DNA from: Bacillota bacterium
GTDB taxonomy: Bacteria; Bacillota; Clostridia; Lachnospirales; Lachnospiraceae
Length of the DNA: 17,002 bases
Reading direction: 5' to 3'
Assembly (NCBI GenBank): GCA_023399455.1
Contig: JAEWPN010000098.1
Location: forward strand, 1-17,002
The first letter of the stretch is position 1, and each line of letters begins with the position of its first letter. The notes beneath the pieces were generated by a model. It worked only from the letters and a program-made list of their open reading frames with translations. It made no database searches and was not told the origin of the DNA. Shown here piece by piece: positions 6,213-14,164 of the stretch. Position numbers and translations under genes: made by a program.

Positions 6213-8588
6213 ATGAACGAGAAAGTATTACGAACATTAGAATATAACAAAATTATAAATATGCTGGAGGAAAAAGCATCTTCCGATTTGGGACGCAGAC
6301 TATGTCAGGATCTACGCCCCTTTACCGATTTAGATACGATCAACGAAGCACAGAGACAGACCTCGGACGCCTTATCCCGTTTATTTAAGAAAGGCTCCAC
6401 CTCTTTCGGCGGCAATAAGGATCTGGGCTATACCTTGAAATCTCTCAGCATCGGGAGCTCCTTATCCACTGCAGAATTGTTGAAAATTGCCGGTTTGCTG
6501 GAAAATGTCAACCGTATCAAAGCCTACGGACGAAGCGAACGGGATGATGACTTCAAGGACTCTTTGGATGCGCTTTTCGAAGGCTTGGAGCCTTTGACTT
6601 TGCTTGCGGGCGAGATCCGACGATGTATTCTCTCGGAGGAAGAAATCAGCGATGACGCCAGTTCTTCCTTAAAGCACATTCGAAGAAGTATGATGCTTAC
6701 CGGGGATAAAATCCATTCTCAGCTTAATGCCATGGTAAACGGTTCTTACCGTACCTACCTTCAGGATGCTGTAATCACAATGCGTAACAACCGTTATTGT
6801 ATTCCTGTAAAGGTAGAACATAAGGGACAGGTTCCCGGTATGATTCACGATCAATCTTCTACCGGTTCCACTTTATTTATCGAACCCGCCGCCATCGTAA
6901 ATCTGAATAATCAGTTAAAGGAACTGGAGCTGAAGGAACAGGAGGAAATCGAAATCATTCTGGCGAACCTAAGCGTTCAAGCCTCCGAGCATATTGAAGC
7001 GCTCTCTCAGGATCAGAGGATCATGACTACTCTCGATTTCATCTTTGCAAAGGCATCCCTCGCCATGGAGCTGAATGCCACCGCTCCCATATTCAATAAC
7101 AACCGTTATATAAATATCCGTAAAGGCCGGCATCCTCTTCTTGATAAGAAAAAGGTAGTACCTATCGATATTTATCTCGGCAAAGATTTCGATTTGCTGA
7201 TTATTACGGGGCCAAATACCGGAGGCAAGACTGTTTCCTTAAAAACCGTCGGACTCTTTACCCTCATGGGACAGGCCGGACTTCACATACCTGCCTTGGA
7301 CCGTTCAGAACTTTCTATTTTTACTGAAGTCTATGCAGACATCGGGGATGAACAGAGTATCGAACAGAACTTAAGTACTTTTTCCTCTCATATGACCAGT
7401 ATCGTCTCCATACTGAAAAATGCAGACGAGAGATCACTCTGTCTGTTTGACGAGCTCGGTGCAGGAACGGACCCTACGGAAGGTGCCGCTCTCGCCATCG
7501 CCATATTGGACCACCTTCATAAGAAGCAAATACGCACTATGGCTACCACTCATTACAGCGAAATAAAAGTATATGCTCTTTCTACCCCGAACGTAGAAAA
7601 TGCCTGCTGCGAATTCGACATCAACACGCTGCAGCCCACCTATCGTTTATTAATCGGCATTCCGGGTAAAAGCAATGCCTTTGCTATTTCTTCGAAGCTG
7701 GGACTTCCCGATTATATTATTGAAGCTGCCAAAGAGCAGATCAGTCAGGAAAACGAAAGCTTCGAGGACTTGATTTCCGGTTTGGAGAACAGTCGTATCA
7801 CTATAGAGAAAGAGCGGCTCGAAATTGCCTCCTATAAGGATGAAATTAAAAATCTCAAGGAGCAGCTAAAATCCAAGCAGGAGAGAATCGACGAGACCAG
7901 AGAGAGAATCCTGCGCGAGGCCAATGAGAGGGCCAGAGACATCTTGCAGGAGGCGAAGGATGTCGCCGACGAAACGATCCGTGTCTTTCAGAAAGCCGGG
8001 CCGGGGGCGTCGATGAAGGATTTGGAGAAATCCAGAGATAAGGTGCGGGATAAGATTTCCCAGAAAAATGATAAGCTCGCTTTAAAGTCTGCTCAGCCGC
8101 AGAATAAGCAATTGAAGCCGGAGCAGCTTAAGCTGGGTGACGGTGTGAAGATTCTATCCATGGGTCTGAAAGGAACAGTGAGCTCTCTGCCCGATCATAA
8201 GGGGAACCTTTTCGTACAATGCGGCATCATGCGTTCGATGGTAAACATCAAAGATTTGGTCCTCTTCGATGATGAGCCGGTATCTTCTACAGTCTTACAG
8301 CGTTCCGGCGGCAGTAAAATAAAGATGTCTAAGTCTTACCATATTTCCACGGAAATCAACCTGTTAGGCAAGACGGTGGACGAGGCTTTGGCAGAATTGG
8401 ATAAATATCTTGACGATGCCTATCTGGCCCATCTTCCAAGCGTGCGCATCGTACACGGCAAGGGAACAGGGGCTCTGCGAAACGCCGTGCAGAAGCACCT
8501 GAAGAAGGCAAAATATGTGGAATCCTATCGATTGGGCGAATTTGGTGAAGGAGACGCGGGCGTTACCATTGCAACTTTTAAATCATAA
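6213..8588 (+). CDS. mutS2: MutS2, ribosome-rescue/anti-recombination ATPase
   Basis: A 791-residue protein with the complete MutS2 layout and the usual length. After N-terminal helices and the core/lever region (about 1-300) come the ABC-type ATPase with Walker A GPNTGGKT (333-340) and Walker B CLFDELGAGTD (410-420), and the STFSSHMTSI switch region between them. A coiled coil follows (about 515-595, rich in E/K/R), then a KOW-like segment (about 640-685, LKLGDGVKILSMGLKGTV) and a C-terminal Smr domain (about 712-791) with HGKGTGALR (748-756). The Smr LDLRG-type motif reads INLLG here. MutS2 of B. subtilis recognises collided ribosomes and in other species suppresses recombination; unlike MutS it lacks mismatch-recognition domains. 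AAAAGGATC precedes the ATG. It is followed after 54 bp by a two-component system on the same strand. Confidence 0.96.
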   Translation: MNEKVLRTLEYNKIINMLEEKASSDLGRRLCQDLRPFTDLDTINEAQRQTSDALSRLFKKGSTSFGGNKDLGYTLKSLSIGSSLSTAELLKIAGLLENVNRIKAYGRSERDDDFKDSLDALFEGLEPLTLLAGEIRRCILSEEEISDDASSSLKHIRRSMMLTGDKIHSQLNAMVNGSYRTYLQDAVITMRNNRYCIPVKVEHKGQVPGMIHDQSSTGSTLFIEPAAIVNLNNQLKELELKEQEEIEIILANLSVQASEHIEALSQDQRIMTTLDFIFAKASLAMELNATAPIFNNNRYINIRKGRHPLLDKKKVVPIDIYLGKDFDLLIITGPNTGGKTVSLKTVGLFTLMGQAGLHIPALDRSELSIFTEVYADIGDEQSIEQNLSTFSSHMTSIVSILKNADERSLCLFDELGAGTDPTEGAALAIAILDHLHKKQIRTMATTHYSEIKVYALSTPNVENACCEFDINTLQPTYRLLIGIPGKSNAFAISSKLGLPDYIIEAAKEQISQENESFEDLISGLENSRITIEKERLEIASYKDEIKNLKEQLKSKQERIDETRERILREANERARDILQEAKDVADETIRVFQKAGPGASMKDLEKSRDKVRDKISQKNDKLALKSAQPQNKQLKPEQLKLGDGVKILSMGLKGTVSSLPDHKGNLFVQCGIMRSMVNIKDLVLFDDEPVSSTVLQRSGGSKIKMSKSYHISTEINLLGKTVDEALAELDKYLDDAYLAHLPSVRIVHGKGTGALRNAVQKHLKKAKYVESYRLGEFGEGDAGVTIATFKS

Positions 8589-8612
8589 GCTTCGGCATTT
8601 TTATATGCCGGC
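8589..8612 (+). other. Small hairpin between mutS2 and the response regulator
   Basis: CGGCAT (8593-8598), loop TTTTAT, ATGCCG (8605-8610), extended by outer GC/GC pairs across a 2-nt bulge. It follows the mutS2 stop directly. There is no T-run after it, so at most it is a weak attenuator or an mRNA 3'-end stabiliser. Confidence 0.35.
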
Positions 8613-8642
8613 TATCATTAAAATACCGGGAGGGTAATTACA

Positions 8643-9344
8643 ATGGTTAATAAACAGAAAATTTTAATTGTAGATGATGACAATAACATAGCGGAGTTAA
8701 TTGCCCTTTATCTTACAAAGGAATGCTTTGAGACGATGATCGTAAATGACGGGGAATCCGCACTTACGGCAGTAGACACCTTCAGTCCGAATCTGATTCT
8801 TCTGGACCTGATGCTTCCGGGTATCGATGGTTACCAGGTATGCCGCGAGGTGCGCGCCAAATCTTCGATTCCGATCATTATGTTGTCGGCCAAAGGTGAA
8901 ATTTTCGACAAGGTTCTCGGCCTGGAGCTGGGCGCCGACGATTATATGGAAAAACCCTTCGACTCCAAGGAATTAGTTGCGAGAGCTAAAGCGGTCCTTC
9001 GCCGCTACAAACCGGTAACGTCAGTTTCCGAGTCTTCCGACGTAAAAAGTGTGGAATATCCTAATCTCATCATCAATCAAACCAATTATTCCGTTATCTA
9101 TATGGGAAATACGGTGGATATGCCTCCCAAGGAACTGGAGCTTTTGTATTTTCTCGCCGCTTCTCCTAATCATGTGTTCACCAGAGAACAGCTGTTGGAT
9201 CAAATCTGGGGATACGAATATATAGGCGATACAAGAACTGTAGACGTACACATCAAAAGACTTCGGGAAAAAATAAAGGATCACGATACATGGCGCATTG
9301 CTACCATATGGGGCATCGGTTATAAATTCGAAGTAAAAATGTGA
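8643..9344 (+). CDS. OmpR/PhoB-type response regulator
   Basis: A 233-residue regulator. The receiver domain (about 5-120) has the acidic pair D11/D12 in ILIVDDD, the phospho-acceptor D55 in LLDLMLPG, S82 in MLSAKG and K104 in EKPF. The OmpR-type winged helix (about 137-230) carries PPKELELLYFLA, FTREQLLDQIWG, TRTVDVHIKRLREKI and the closing IWGIGYKF. All signalling residues are present. A strong GGGAGGG lies 8 nt before the ATG. The sensor kinase gene starts 19 bp downstream, so the two are a cognate pair. The DNA target cannot be inferred from the sequence; the nearby mutS2 gene may only be a transcriptional neighbour. Confidence 0.95.
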   Translation: MVNKQKILIVDDDNNIAELIALYLTKECFETMIVNDGESALTAVDTFSPNLILLDLMLPGIDGYQVCREVRAKSSIPIIMLSAKGEIFDKVLGLELGADDYMEKPFDSKELVARAKAVLRRYKPVTSVSESSDVKSVEYPNLIINQTNYSVIYMGNTVDMPPKELELLYFLAASPNHVFTREQLLDQIWGYEYIGDTRTVDVHIKRLREKIKDHDTWRIATIWGIGYKFEVKM

Positions 9345-9363
9345 AAGGATAGCTGAAAATTTT

Positions 9364-10788
9364 ATGAGAAAGACTCTCTACTTGAAATTCGTCCTGGGAT
9401 ATATTATCTTCGGTTTTTTCGGCTTTATCGTAGTTGCCACCTTCGTCTCCAGTATGACCCTGGAGCACATTAAGCGGGAAAAGGCAGATTCCCTCTATAA
9501 AGAGGCTACCTTGATTGCCAACACCTATGCTTCGGATTTATATAACAGCGAGACTTCGCTGGACACGGTAAAGAGTCAGTTGGATGCTCTGGACACTTAT
9601 CTGTCCGCCACTATTTGGATCATCAATCCTTCGGGCCGAATGATTCTCGATTCCTCCGCCCCCGTGGACGTGGCGAACGAAGTGGTTATCGAGAATTTCG
9701 ATCCTACCGTTACGGCTGCTTCTTATTATACGGTGGGCACCTTCTTCAATACCTTCGATAACGATACCTTAAGCGTATTCGCCCCGATCACCTCTAATTT
9801 TAAGGTGAAGGGGTATGTCGTTATCCATATGCCCATGAGTTATATCCGGGCTTCCAGCGACAGCCTGCTGAATATTTCATATATTATGCTGGTCATTTTA
9901 TTTTTACTGTCGCTCATCATCTTGATATTTTTTACTGAGATGGTCTATCTGCCGCTTAGGAAAATCACGGAAGCCACCGAACAATATGCCAGCGGAAATA
10001 TGCACTATGAGTTTCAAGTGGACAGCGAGGATGAAATCGGCTATCTCGCGGCCACGCTTTCCTATATGGCCAGCGAAATCGCCCGTTCCGAGGATGACCA
10101 GAAAAAATTCGTGGCAAATGTGTCCCATGACTTCCGTTCTCCTCTGACTTCTATCAAGGGATATCTTGAGGCAATGCTGGATGGCACGATTCCGCCCGAA
10201 ATGAATGAAAAATACTTAAATATTGTATTAAATGAAACGGATAGGCTGCACAAGCTCACAAATGGGCTGCTCGCCTTAAATAATCTGAATACAAAAGGTA
10301 TGTTACTCGACAGAACCAACTTCGAGCTGAACCGCATCATTCGCAATACGGCCGCTTCCTTTGAAGGAACCTGCCGCAGCAAGACGATCGCTATCGAGCT
10401 GGTGCTTACCGGCGATACTATGTATGTCAATGCGGATATGGGAAAAATTCAACAAGTGCTGTATAATCTGCTGGACAACGCTATCAAATTCAGTCACCAT
10501 GACTCCGTTATCAAGATTGAGACCAATATAAAAAATAACAAAGTATTTGTTTCCGTAAAGGACAGCGGTATCGGTATACCGAAAGAAGACTTGAAGTTAG
10601 TGTGGGATCGTTTTTATAAATCGGATTCTTCCAGAGGAAAAGATAGAAAAGGCACCGGACTGGGGCTTTCCATAACAAAGGAAATCATCCATGCCCACGG
10701 AGAGCATATCAATGTCATAAGCACGCAGGGCGTCGGCTCTGAATTTATCTTTTCACTGGCGAAAACGGATGTTGACGATGAGGATTGA
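9364..10788 (+). CDS. Membrane sensor histidine kinase (HAMP-HisKA-HATPase)
   Basis: A 474-residue kinase. One membrane helix at about 10-30, an extracytoplasmic sensor region (about 31-168, including SATIWIINPSGRMILDSS, PAS/CACHE-like in feel), a second helix at about 170-191, HAMP (about 192-245), HisKA with the phospho-acceptor H255 in NVSHDFRSPLTSIKGY, and HATPase_c with the N box NLLDNAIKF, G1 DSGIGI (400-405), F box and G2 GTGLGL (430-435). It is complete and should phosphorylate the regulator encoded just upstream. The nearest SD-like AAAGGAT is about 14 nt from the ATG, longer than ideal; no better in-frame start exists, so translation may depend on the upstream gene. The signal sensed is unknown. 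The stop lies 7 bp from the end of the convergent trmL. Confidence 0.95.
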   Translation: MRKTLYLKFVLGYIIFGFFGFIVVATFVSSMTLEHIKREKADSLYKEATLIANTYASDLYNSETSLDTVKSQLDALDTYLSATIWIINPSGRMILDSSAPVDVANEVVIENFDPTVTAASYYTVGTFFNTFDNDTLSVFAPITSNFKVKGYVVIHMPMSYIRASSDSLLNISYIMLVILFLLSLIILIFFTEMVYLPLRKITEATEQYASGNMHYEFQVDSEDEIGYLAATLSYMASEIARSEDDQKKFVANVSHDFRSPLTSIKGYLEAMLDGTIPPEMNEKYLNIVLNETDRLHKLTNGLLALNNLNTKGMLLDRTNFELNRIIRNTAASFEGTCRSKTIAIELVLTGDTMYVNADMGKIQQVLYNLLDNAIKFSHHDSVIKIETNIKNNKVFVSVKDSGIGIPKEDLKLVWDRFYKSDSSRGKDRKGTGLGLSITKEIIHAHGEHINVISTQGVGSEFIFSLAKTDVDDED

Positions 10789-10795
10789 CAGACTT

Positions 10796-11302
10796 CTACG
10801 GGGTATTTGACTCTTTCCAGTGCAGCTTGTGAAGCTCTCCCGTCAGCTTCATGCTTTCAAAATCATTCTGCCTAAGCGCTTCATAGAGTACGACGGCTAC
10901 GGAATTCGCCAGATTCAGAGAGCGGATCTTATCGAGCATCGGAATGCGGATGCAGGTTTCCTCATAATCCACCAGAATTTCCTCCGGTATGCCCGCGCTT
11001 TCTTTTCCGAACATAATATAATCATTCTCTTCAAATTGAACGTCCGTGTATACATTCTTCGCTTTGGTCGTCGCCATCCATATTCTGGCTCCCGGATTCT
11101 TTTCTATGAATTCCTCAAAGTTCATATATCTTCTCACATCCAGATGTTCCCAGTAATCCATGCCCGCTCTCCTGATTTCCTTTTCATTCAATTTAAAGCC
11201 TAACGGCTCTATCAAATGCAGCGTAGCTCCCGCCGCCACACAGGTACGTCCTATATTCCCCGTATTCGCCGGAATCTCCGGCTGATGCAATACAATATTC
11301 AT
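10796..11302 (-). CDS. trmL: TrmL, tRNA (cytidine/uridine-34)-2'-O-methyltransferase
   Basis: A 168-residue SPOUT-fold protein of the compact TrmL/YibK type. It shows IPANTGNIGRTCVAAG near the N-terminus (motif 1), YIMFGKESAGIP (motif 2, the SAM-binding knot) and IRSLNLANSVAVVLYEALRQ (motif 3). TrmL methylates the 2'-O of the wobble nucleotide of some leucine tRNAs, with SAM as donor. Length and all three motifs match, without the extra RNA-binding domain of TrmH/RlmB. AGGAGGATATCAGAG precedes the ATG. The gene is monocistronic on the minus strand, with an extended -10 promoter and a 27-bp palindromic repeat upstream, and converges on the histidine kinase gene. Confidence 0.94.
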   Translation of the reverse strand: MNIVLHQPEIPANTGNIGRTCVAAGATLHLIEPLGFKLNEKEIRRAGMDYWEHLDVRRYMNFEEFIEKNPGARIWMATTKAKNVYTDVQFEENDYIMFGKESAGIPEEILVDYEETCIRIPMLDKIRSLNLANSVAVVLYEALRQNDFESMKLTGELHKLHWKESNTP

Positions 11303-11339
11303 CTCTGATATCCTCCTGCCACTCTTCTAATATTCGCCT

Positions 11340-11348
11340 ATTATATCA
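11340..11348 (-). promoter_or_regulatory. Candidate extended -10 promoter for trmL
   Basis: On the minus strand TGATATAAT is a perfect TGN-TATAAT extended -10, about 38 bp upstream of the trmL start. With a 16-bp spacer the -35 would be TGAACA (4/6 to TTGACA), which falls inside the 27-bp repeat at 11357-11383. Confidence 0.6.
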
Positions 11349-11356
11349 CACTTTTC

Positions 11357-11383
11357 GTTACTGTTCACTCCGTTCACAGCAAC
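11357..11383. repeat. 27-bp palindromic repeat, copy 1
   Basis: Begins GTTACTGTTCACTCC and ends CAGCAAC: imperfect terminal inverted repeat GTTACTG/CAGCAAC with an internal direct repeat GTTCAC-TCC-GTTCAC. It matches the copy at 16748-16774 at 25 of 27 positions. Both copies lie just upstream of minus-strand genes. Confidence 0.75.
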
Positions 11384-11588
11384 TTTCAACATCTTAATTT
11401 TCTTTTAATTAATGACCTCATATCTGGTTTTTTGAAAAAATTAAAGTATACTCTAGATAAGGCTTTCTTCAGCCCCTAAGACCCATATACGGAAAAACTT
11501 TACATATTATAAGAATACAAAAATGTTCGGAAATATTGTGCTTGTTTGCTTTAGCTTACAGGCCATGAGGAAAGGATTGATTATCTAT

Positions 11589-12440
11589 ATGAAAAGAAAT
11601 AGGATTATTGCTGCAGCATTCTTTGCTGCCGGCACTTTAGGATTGACAGCTTGCGGAGATACTTCCGATTCCACCGCAGCGGCTCCCGTTCATGCTGCGG
11701 CAGAGGTTGCGGGGGCGACTAACGCCGCCGCTACAACTTCCGCTACTGCTCCCACTACTCCTGCGGTCAGTGTTGCCGCCTTCGGCTCATCGGAAAATAC
11801 CATTACAGTTAACAGCAATGAAAAGGTAACTGTCGTTCCGGATATTGCCCAGGTCGTATACGCTGTTCAGACGCAGGCCAAGGATGCTGCCGAATGTCAG
11901 AACAAAAATGCGGAGGATGTGAATAAGGTAATAGAACAGCTGAAGGATCTGGGCGTTGCCGAATCTTCCATTCAAACCTCGGACTACTACATGTATCCGA
12001 CCTACAATTACAACGGCAATACGCAGAAGATCACCGGCTATCAGGCCACGGCCACTTTGACGGTATCAGATTTACCAATCGATGATCTCGGTGACATCCT
12101 GTCCCAGTCCGTAGACACGGGAATCAACAACATACAGTCAATCACCTACCAGTCAAGCAGCTACGATTCCGCCTATCAGGAGGCCTTGAAGCTTGCTGTA
12201 GGCTCTGCAAAGACAAAAGCCTCGGCCCTTGCCGAAGCCGGAGAATGTACTCTCGGCGGCGTTGCGAACATAGTAGAGAACAGCAATTACGGTGAAGCGC
12301 GCTACACAGATAACGCCCTCGCTTCCAAAATGAATGCTTCCATCGCTAAGGAAGAAATGCTTACCGACACCGGCGCAAATATCATGCCCGGCGAAATGGA
12401 CGTGGAAGTAAATATAACTGTGGAATACTTTATTCAGTAG
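11589..12440 (+). CDS. SIMPL-domain (DUF541) lipoprotein
   Basis: A 283-residue secreted lipoprotein. The start at 11589 gives a textbook lipoprotein signal, MKRNRIIAAAFFAAGTLGLT followed by A-C, with the lipidated C22; earlier in-frame ATGs at 11523 and 11565 would put extra residues before it and lack an RBS. After an Ala/Thr-rich linker (about 30-65) comes the SIMPL domain: NTITVNSNEKVTVVPDIAQV, the central ITGYQATATLTV and the closing MDVEVNITVEYFIQ. SIMPL/YggE/BP26 proteins form oligomeric rings in other bacteria and are linked to oxidative or envelope stress; the role here is unknown. The SD AAAGGA is about 12 nt from the ATG. The TAG stop overlaps the 3' end of the convergent aminotransferase gene by 7 bp. 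Confidence 0.9.
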   Translation: MKRNRIIAAAFFAAGTLGLTACGDTSDSTAAAPVHAAAEVAGATNAAATTSATAPTTPAVSVAAFGSSENTITVNSNEKVTVVPDIAQVVYAVQTQAKDAAECQNKNAEDVNKVIEQLKDLGVAESSIQTSDYYMYPTYNYNGNTQKITGYQATATLTVSDLPIDDLGDILSQSVDTGINNIQSITYQSSSYDSAYQEALKLAVGSAKTKASALAEAGECTLGGVANIVENSNYGEARYTDNALASKMNASIAKEEMLTDTGANIMPGEMDVEVNITVEYFIQ

Positions 12441-13612
12441 CTTCCTTGTTCCTTACGCAGCTTATCCACAAAATCCTTCAGTCTTCCAATCGCAACCTTC
12501 AGATTCTCCAGTGAATATGCATATGAAATACGTACAAAGCCTTCTCCGCAGTCACCAAAAGCCGTGCCCGGCACTACCGCCACCTTTTCCTCCTGAAGAA
12601 AACGGTTGGCGAATTCCTCGCATGTCATCCCAAATTCCCTGATGCTGGGAAATACATAAAATGCACCGAAGGGTTCGAAGCATTCCAGACCCATTTCCTT
12701 AAAGCTATATAACAGATAACGCCTTCTCTGATTGTACGCCTCTCTCATCTGAGCCACATCCGCATCTCCATTCTTAAGCGCTTCCACGGCAGCATACTGA
12801 CTGGTTGTAGGGGCGCACATAATGGCAAACTGATGGATCTTGATCATCTGCTCCATAATTTCCTTTGGCCCGCATGCATAGCCAAGCCTCCATCCCGTCA
12901 TGGCATATGCTTTGGAAAAACCGTTGATCAGAATGGTCCTTTCCTTCATCCCCGGAAGAGATGCAATGGATATATGTTTTTCCTTATATGTTAGCTCTGC
13001 ATAGATTTCATCAGAAATAACGAAAAGATCCTTCTCTATCACGATTCTGGCAATTTTTTCCAAATCCTCCCTTTCCATAATCGCTCCCGTAGGATTGTTA
13101 GGAAAAGGCAGAATCAGTACCTTCGTTTTTTCCGTAATGGCCTCCAGAAGCGCCTCCGGCATAAGCCGGAATTCATTTTCAGCTTTCAGCTCAATAATGA
13201 CCGGAACCGCATTTGCCAATATTGCACACGGCTCGTAGGATACATAGCTGGGCTGGGGAATCAACACTTCATCGCCCCCGTCTATCATAGCACGAAGCGC
13301 GATATCAATTGCCTCGGAACCGCCTACCGTAACGATCACCTCATTATTATAATGGTAATCGATGCCCTGACTCCGTTTTAAATAATTGCATATTTCTATT
13401 TTTAAATCTTTCAGCCCTGCATTGGAGGTGTAGAAGGTCCGGCCTTTTTCGAGAGAATAAATGCCTTCGTCCCGAATATGCCAGGGAGTATCGAAATCGG
13501 GCTCACCTACACCGAGAGAAATCGCGTCCTCCATCTCACTCACCACATCAAAAAACTTCCGGATGCCGGAGGGCTTGATGTTAACGACCTTGTCAGCTAG
13601 TGGATTTCTCAT
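12434..13612 (-). CDS. PLP-dependent class I/II aminotransferase
   Basis: A 392-residue fold-type I aminotransferase of the AspC/PatA-like group. Visible sites: LGVGEPDFDTP (substrate/cofactor loop), TVGGSEAIDIAL (phosphate-binding turn), PFPNNPTG (N173), VISDEIYAELTY (D201, Y204), the Schiff-base lysine K234 in NGFSKAYAMTGWRLGY, and R361 in GFVRISYA for the substrate carboxylate. All catalytic residues are present. The amino-acid substrate cannot be fixed from sequence; aromatic or aspartate-type amino acids are plausible. Its ATG overlaps the stop of the Lrp-type regulator gene (ATGA), implying translational coupling; GGGAG lies 11 nt upstream of the ATG. The pairing suggests regulation of this enzyme by an amino acid sensed by the regulator. 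Confidence 0.94.
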   Translation of the reverse strand: MRNPLADKVVNIKPSGIRKFFDVVSEMEDAISLGVGEPDFDTPWHIRDEGIYSLEKGRTFYTSNAGLKDLKIEICNYLKRSQGIDYHYNNEVIVTVGGSEAIDIALRAMIDGGDEVLIPQPSYVSYEPCAILANAVPVIIELKAENEFRLMPEALLEAITEKTKVLILPFPNNPTGAIMEREDLEKIARIVIEKDLFVISDEIYAELTYKEKHISIASLPGMKERTILINGFSKAYAMTGWRLGYACGPKEIMEQMIKIHQFAIMCAPTTSQYAAVEALKNGDADVAQMREAYNQRRRYLLYSFKEMGLECFEPFGAFYVFPSIREFGMTCEEFANRFLQEEKVAVVPGTAFGDCGEGFVRISYAYSLENLKVAIGRLKDFVDKLRKEQGSY

Positions 13613-14091
13613 GGCGTGATCTTCTCCCTTTCATCTTCATATTTTTTCGCCAGAATCGTGCCATGGTCCTTATACTTCTTAAGTATAAAGTGGGTTGCCG
13701 TGCTAAGGACAGTATCCAGGGCCGAAAGCTTGTCGGATACGAAAGCAGACACCTCCTTCAAAGACTTTCCTTCCAGAGTGACGAGCAGATCGAAGCCTCC
13801 TGAAATCAAATATACGGAATTCACCTCGGGATATTTGTAAATCCTCTCCGCAATATTATCAAAGCCCTGCCCTCTCTGAGGGGTAACACGAACCTCTATG
13901 AGAGCTGTCACCTTTTCGATAGATGTCTTTTCCCAATCAATCATCGTATGATAGCCGCATATAATACCTTCCTTCTCCATAGCCGCCAGCTCATTTACCA
14001 CATCGATTTCTTCCGCTCCCAGTATGACCGCCAGCTCTTTCACATCTATACGGCTGTTCTTTTCTATTATCGATAAAATTTGCTCTCTCAT
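13609..14091 (-). CDS. Lrp/AsnC-family transcriptional regulator
   Basis: A 160-residue regulator. The N-terminal winged helix-turn-helix (about 1-50; ILSIIEKNSRIDVKELAVIL, AAMEKEGIICGYHTMIDW) is followed by the RAM ligand-binding and oligomerisation domain (about 60-140; VTALIEVRVTPQRGQGFDNI, VNSVYLISGGFDLLVTLEG, LSTATHFILKKYKDHG). Lrp-type proteins form dimers or octamers that respond to amino acids. GGAGG lies 4 nt before the ATG. It overlaps the aminotransferase gene by 4 bp, so it probably controls that gene and itself. A -10 element and a small hairpin lie in the 73-bp leader. Confidence 0.94.
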   Translation of the reverse strand: MREQILSIIEKNSRIDVKELAVILGAEEIDVVNELAAMEKEGIICGYHTMIDWEKTSIEKVTALIEVRVTPQRGQGFDNIAERIYKYPEVNSVYLISGGFDLLVTLEGKSLKEVSAFVSDKLSALDTVLSTATHFILKKYKDHGTILAKKYEDEREKITP

Positions 14092-14103
14092 GCTTCCTCC
14101 ATT

Positions 14104-14120
14104 CTGCCTCTATAAGGCAG
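14104..14120 (-). promoter_or_regulatory. Leader hairpin upstream of the Lrp gene
   Basis: CTGCCT (14104-14109), 5-nt loop, AGGCAG (14115-14120). It lies between the candidate -10 (14133-14138) and the RBS of the Lrp-type gene. It could be an operator for the regulator or an RNA hairpin; there is no T-run. Confidence 0.35.
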
Positions 14121-14132
14121 TACCTTTTTAAC

Positions 14133-14138
14133 ATTATA
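14133..14138 (-). promoter_or_regulatory. Candidate -10 element for the lrp-aminotransferase pair
   Basis: Exact TATAAT on the minus strand, 42 bp upstream of the ATG at 14091. No clear -35 is present at 16-18 bp, so a second promoter for this pair is possible but not proven. Confidence 0.4.
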
Positions 14139-14164
14139 CAATCATTATATGGCATATTTTTCTT

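Noticed and set aside
8589..8612. Intrinsic terminator after mutS2
   Set aside because: The hairpin is short and no T-run follows, so mutS2 and the response regulator may be co-transcribed.
11523..11588. Longer N-terminus for the SIMPL lipoprotein
   Set aside because: No RBS at 11523 or 11565, and the start at 11589 gives a standard lipoprotein signal peptide.
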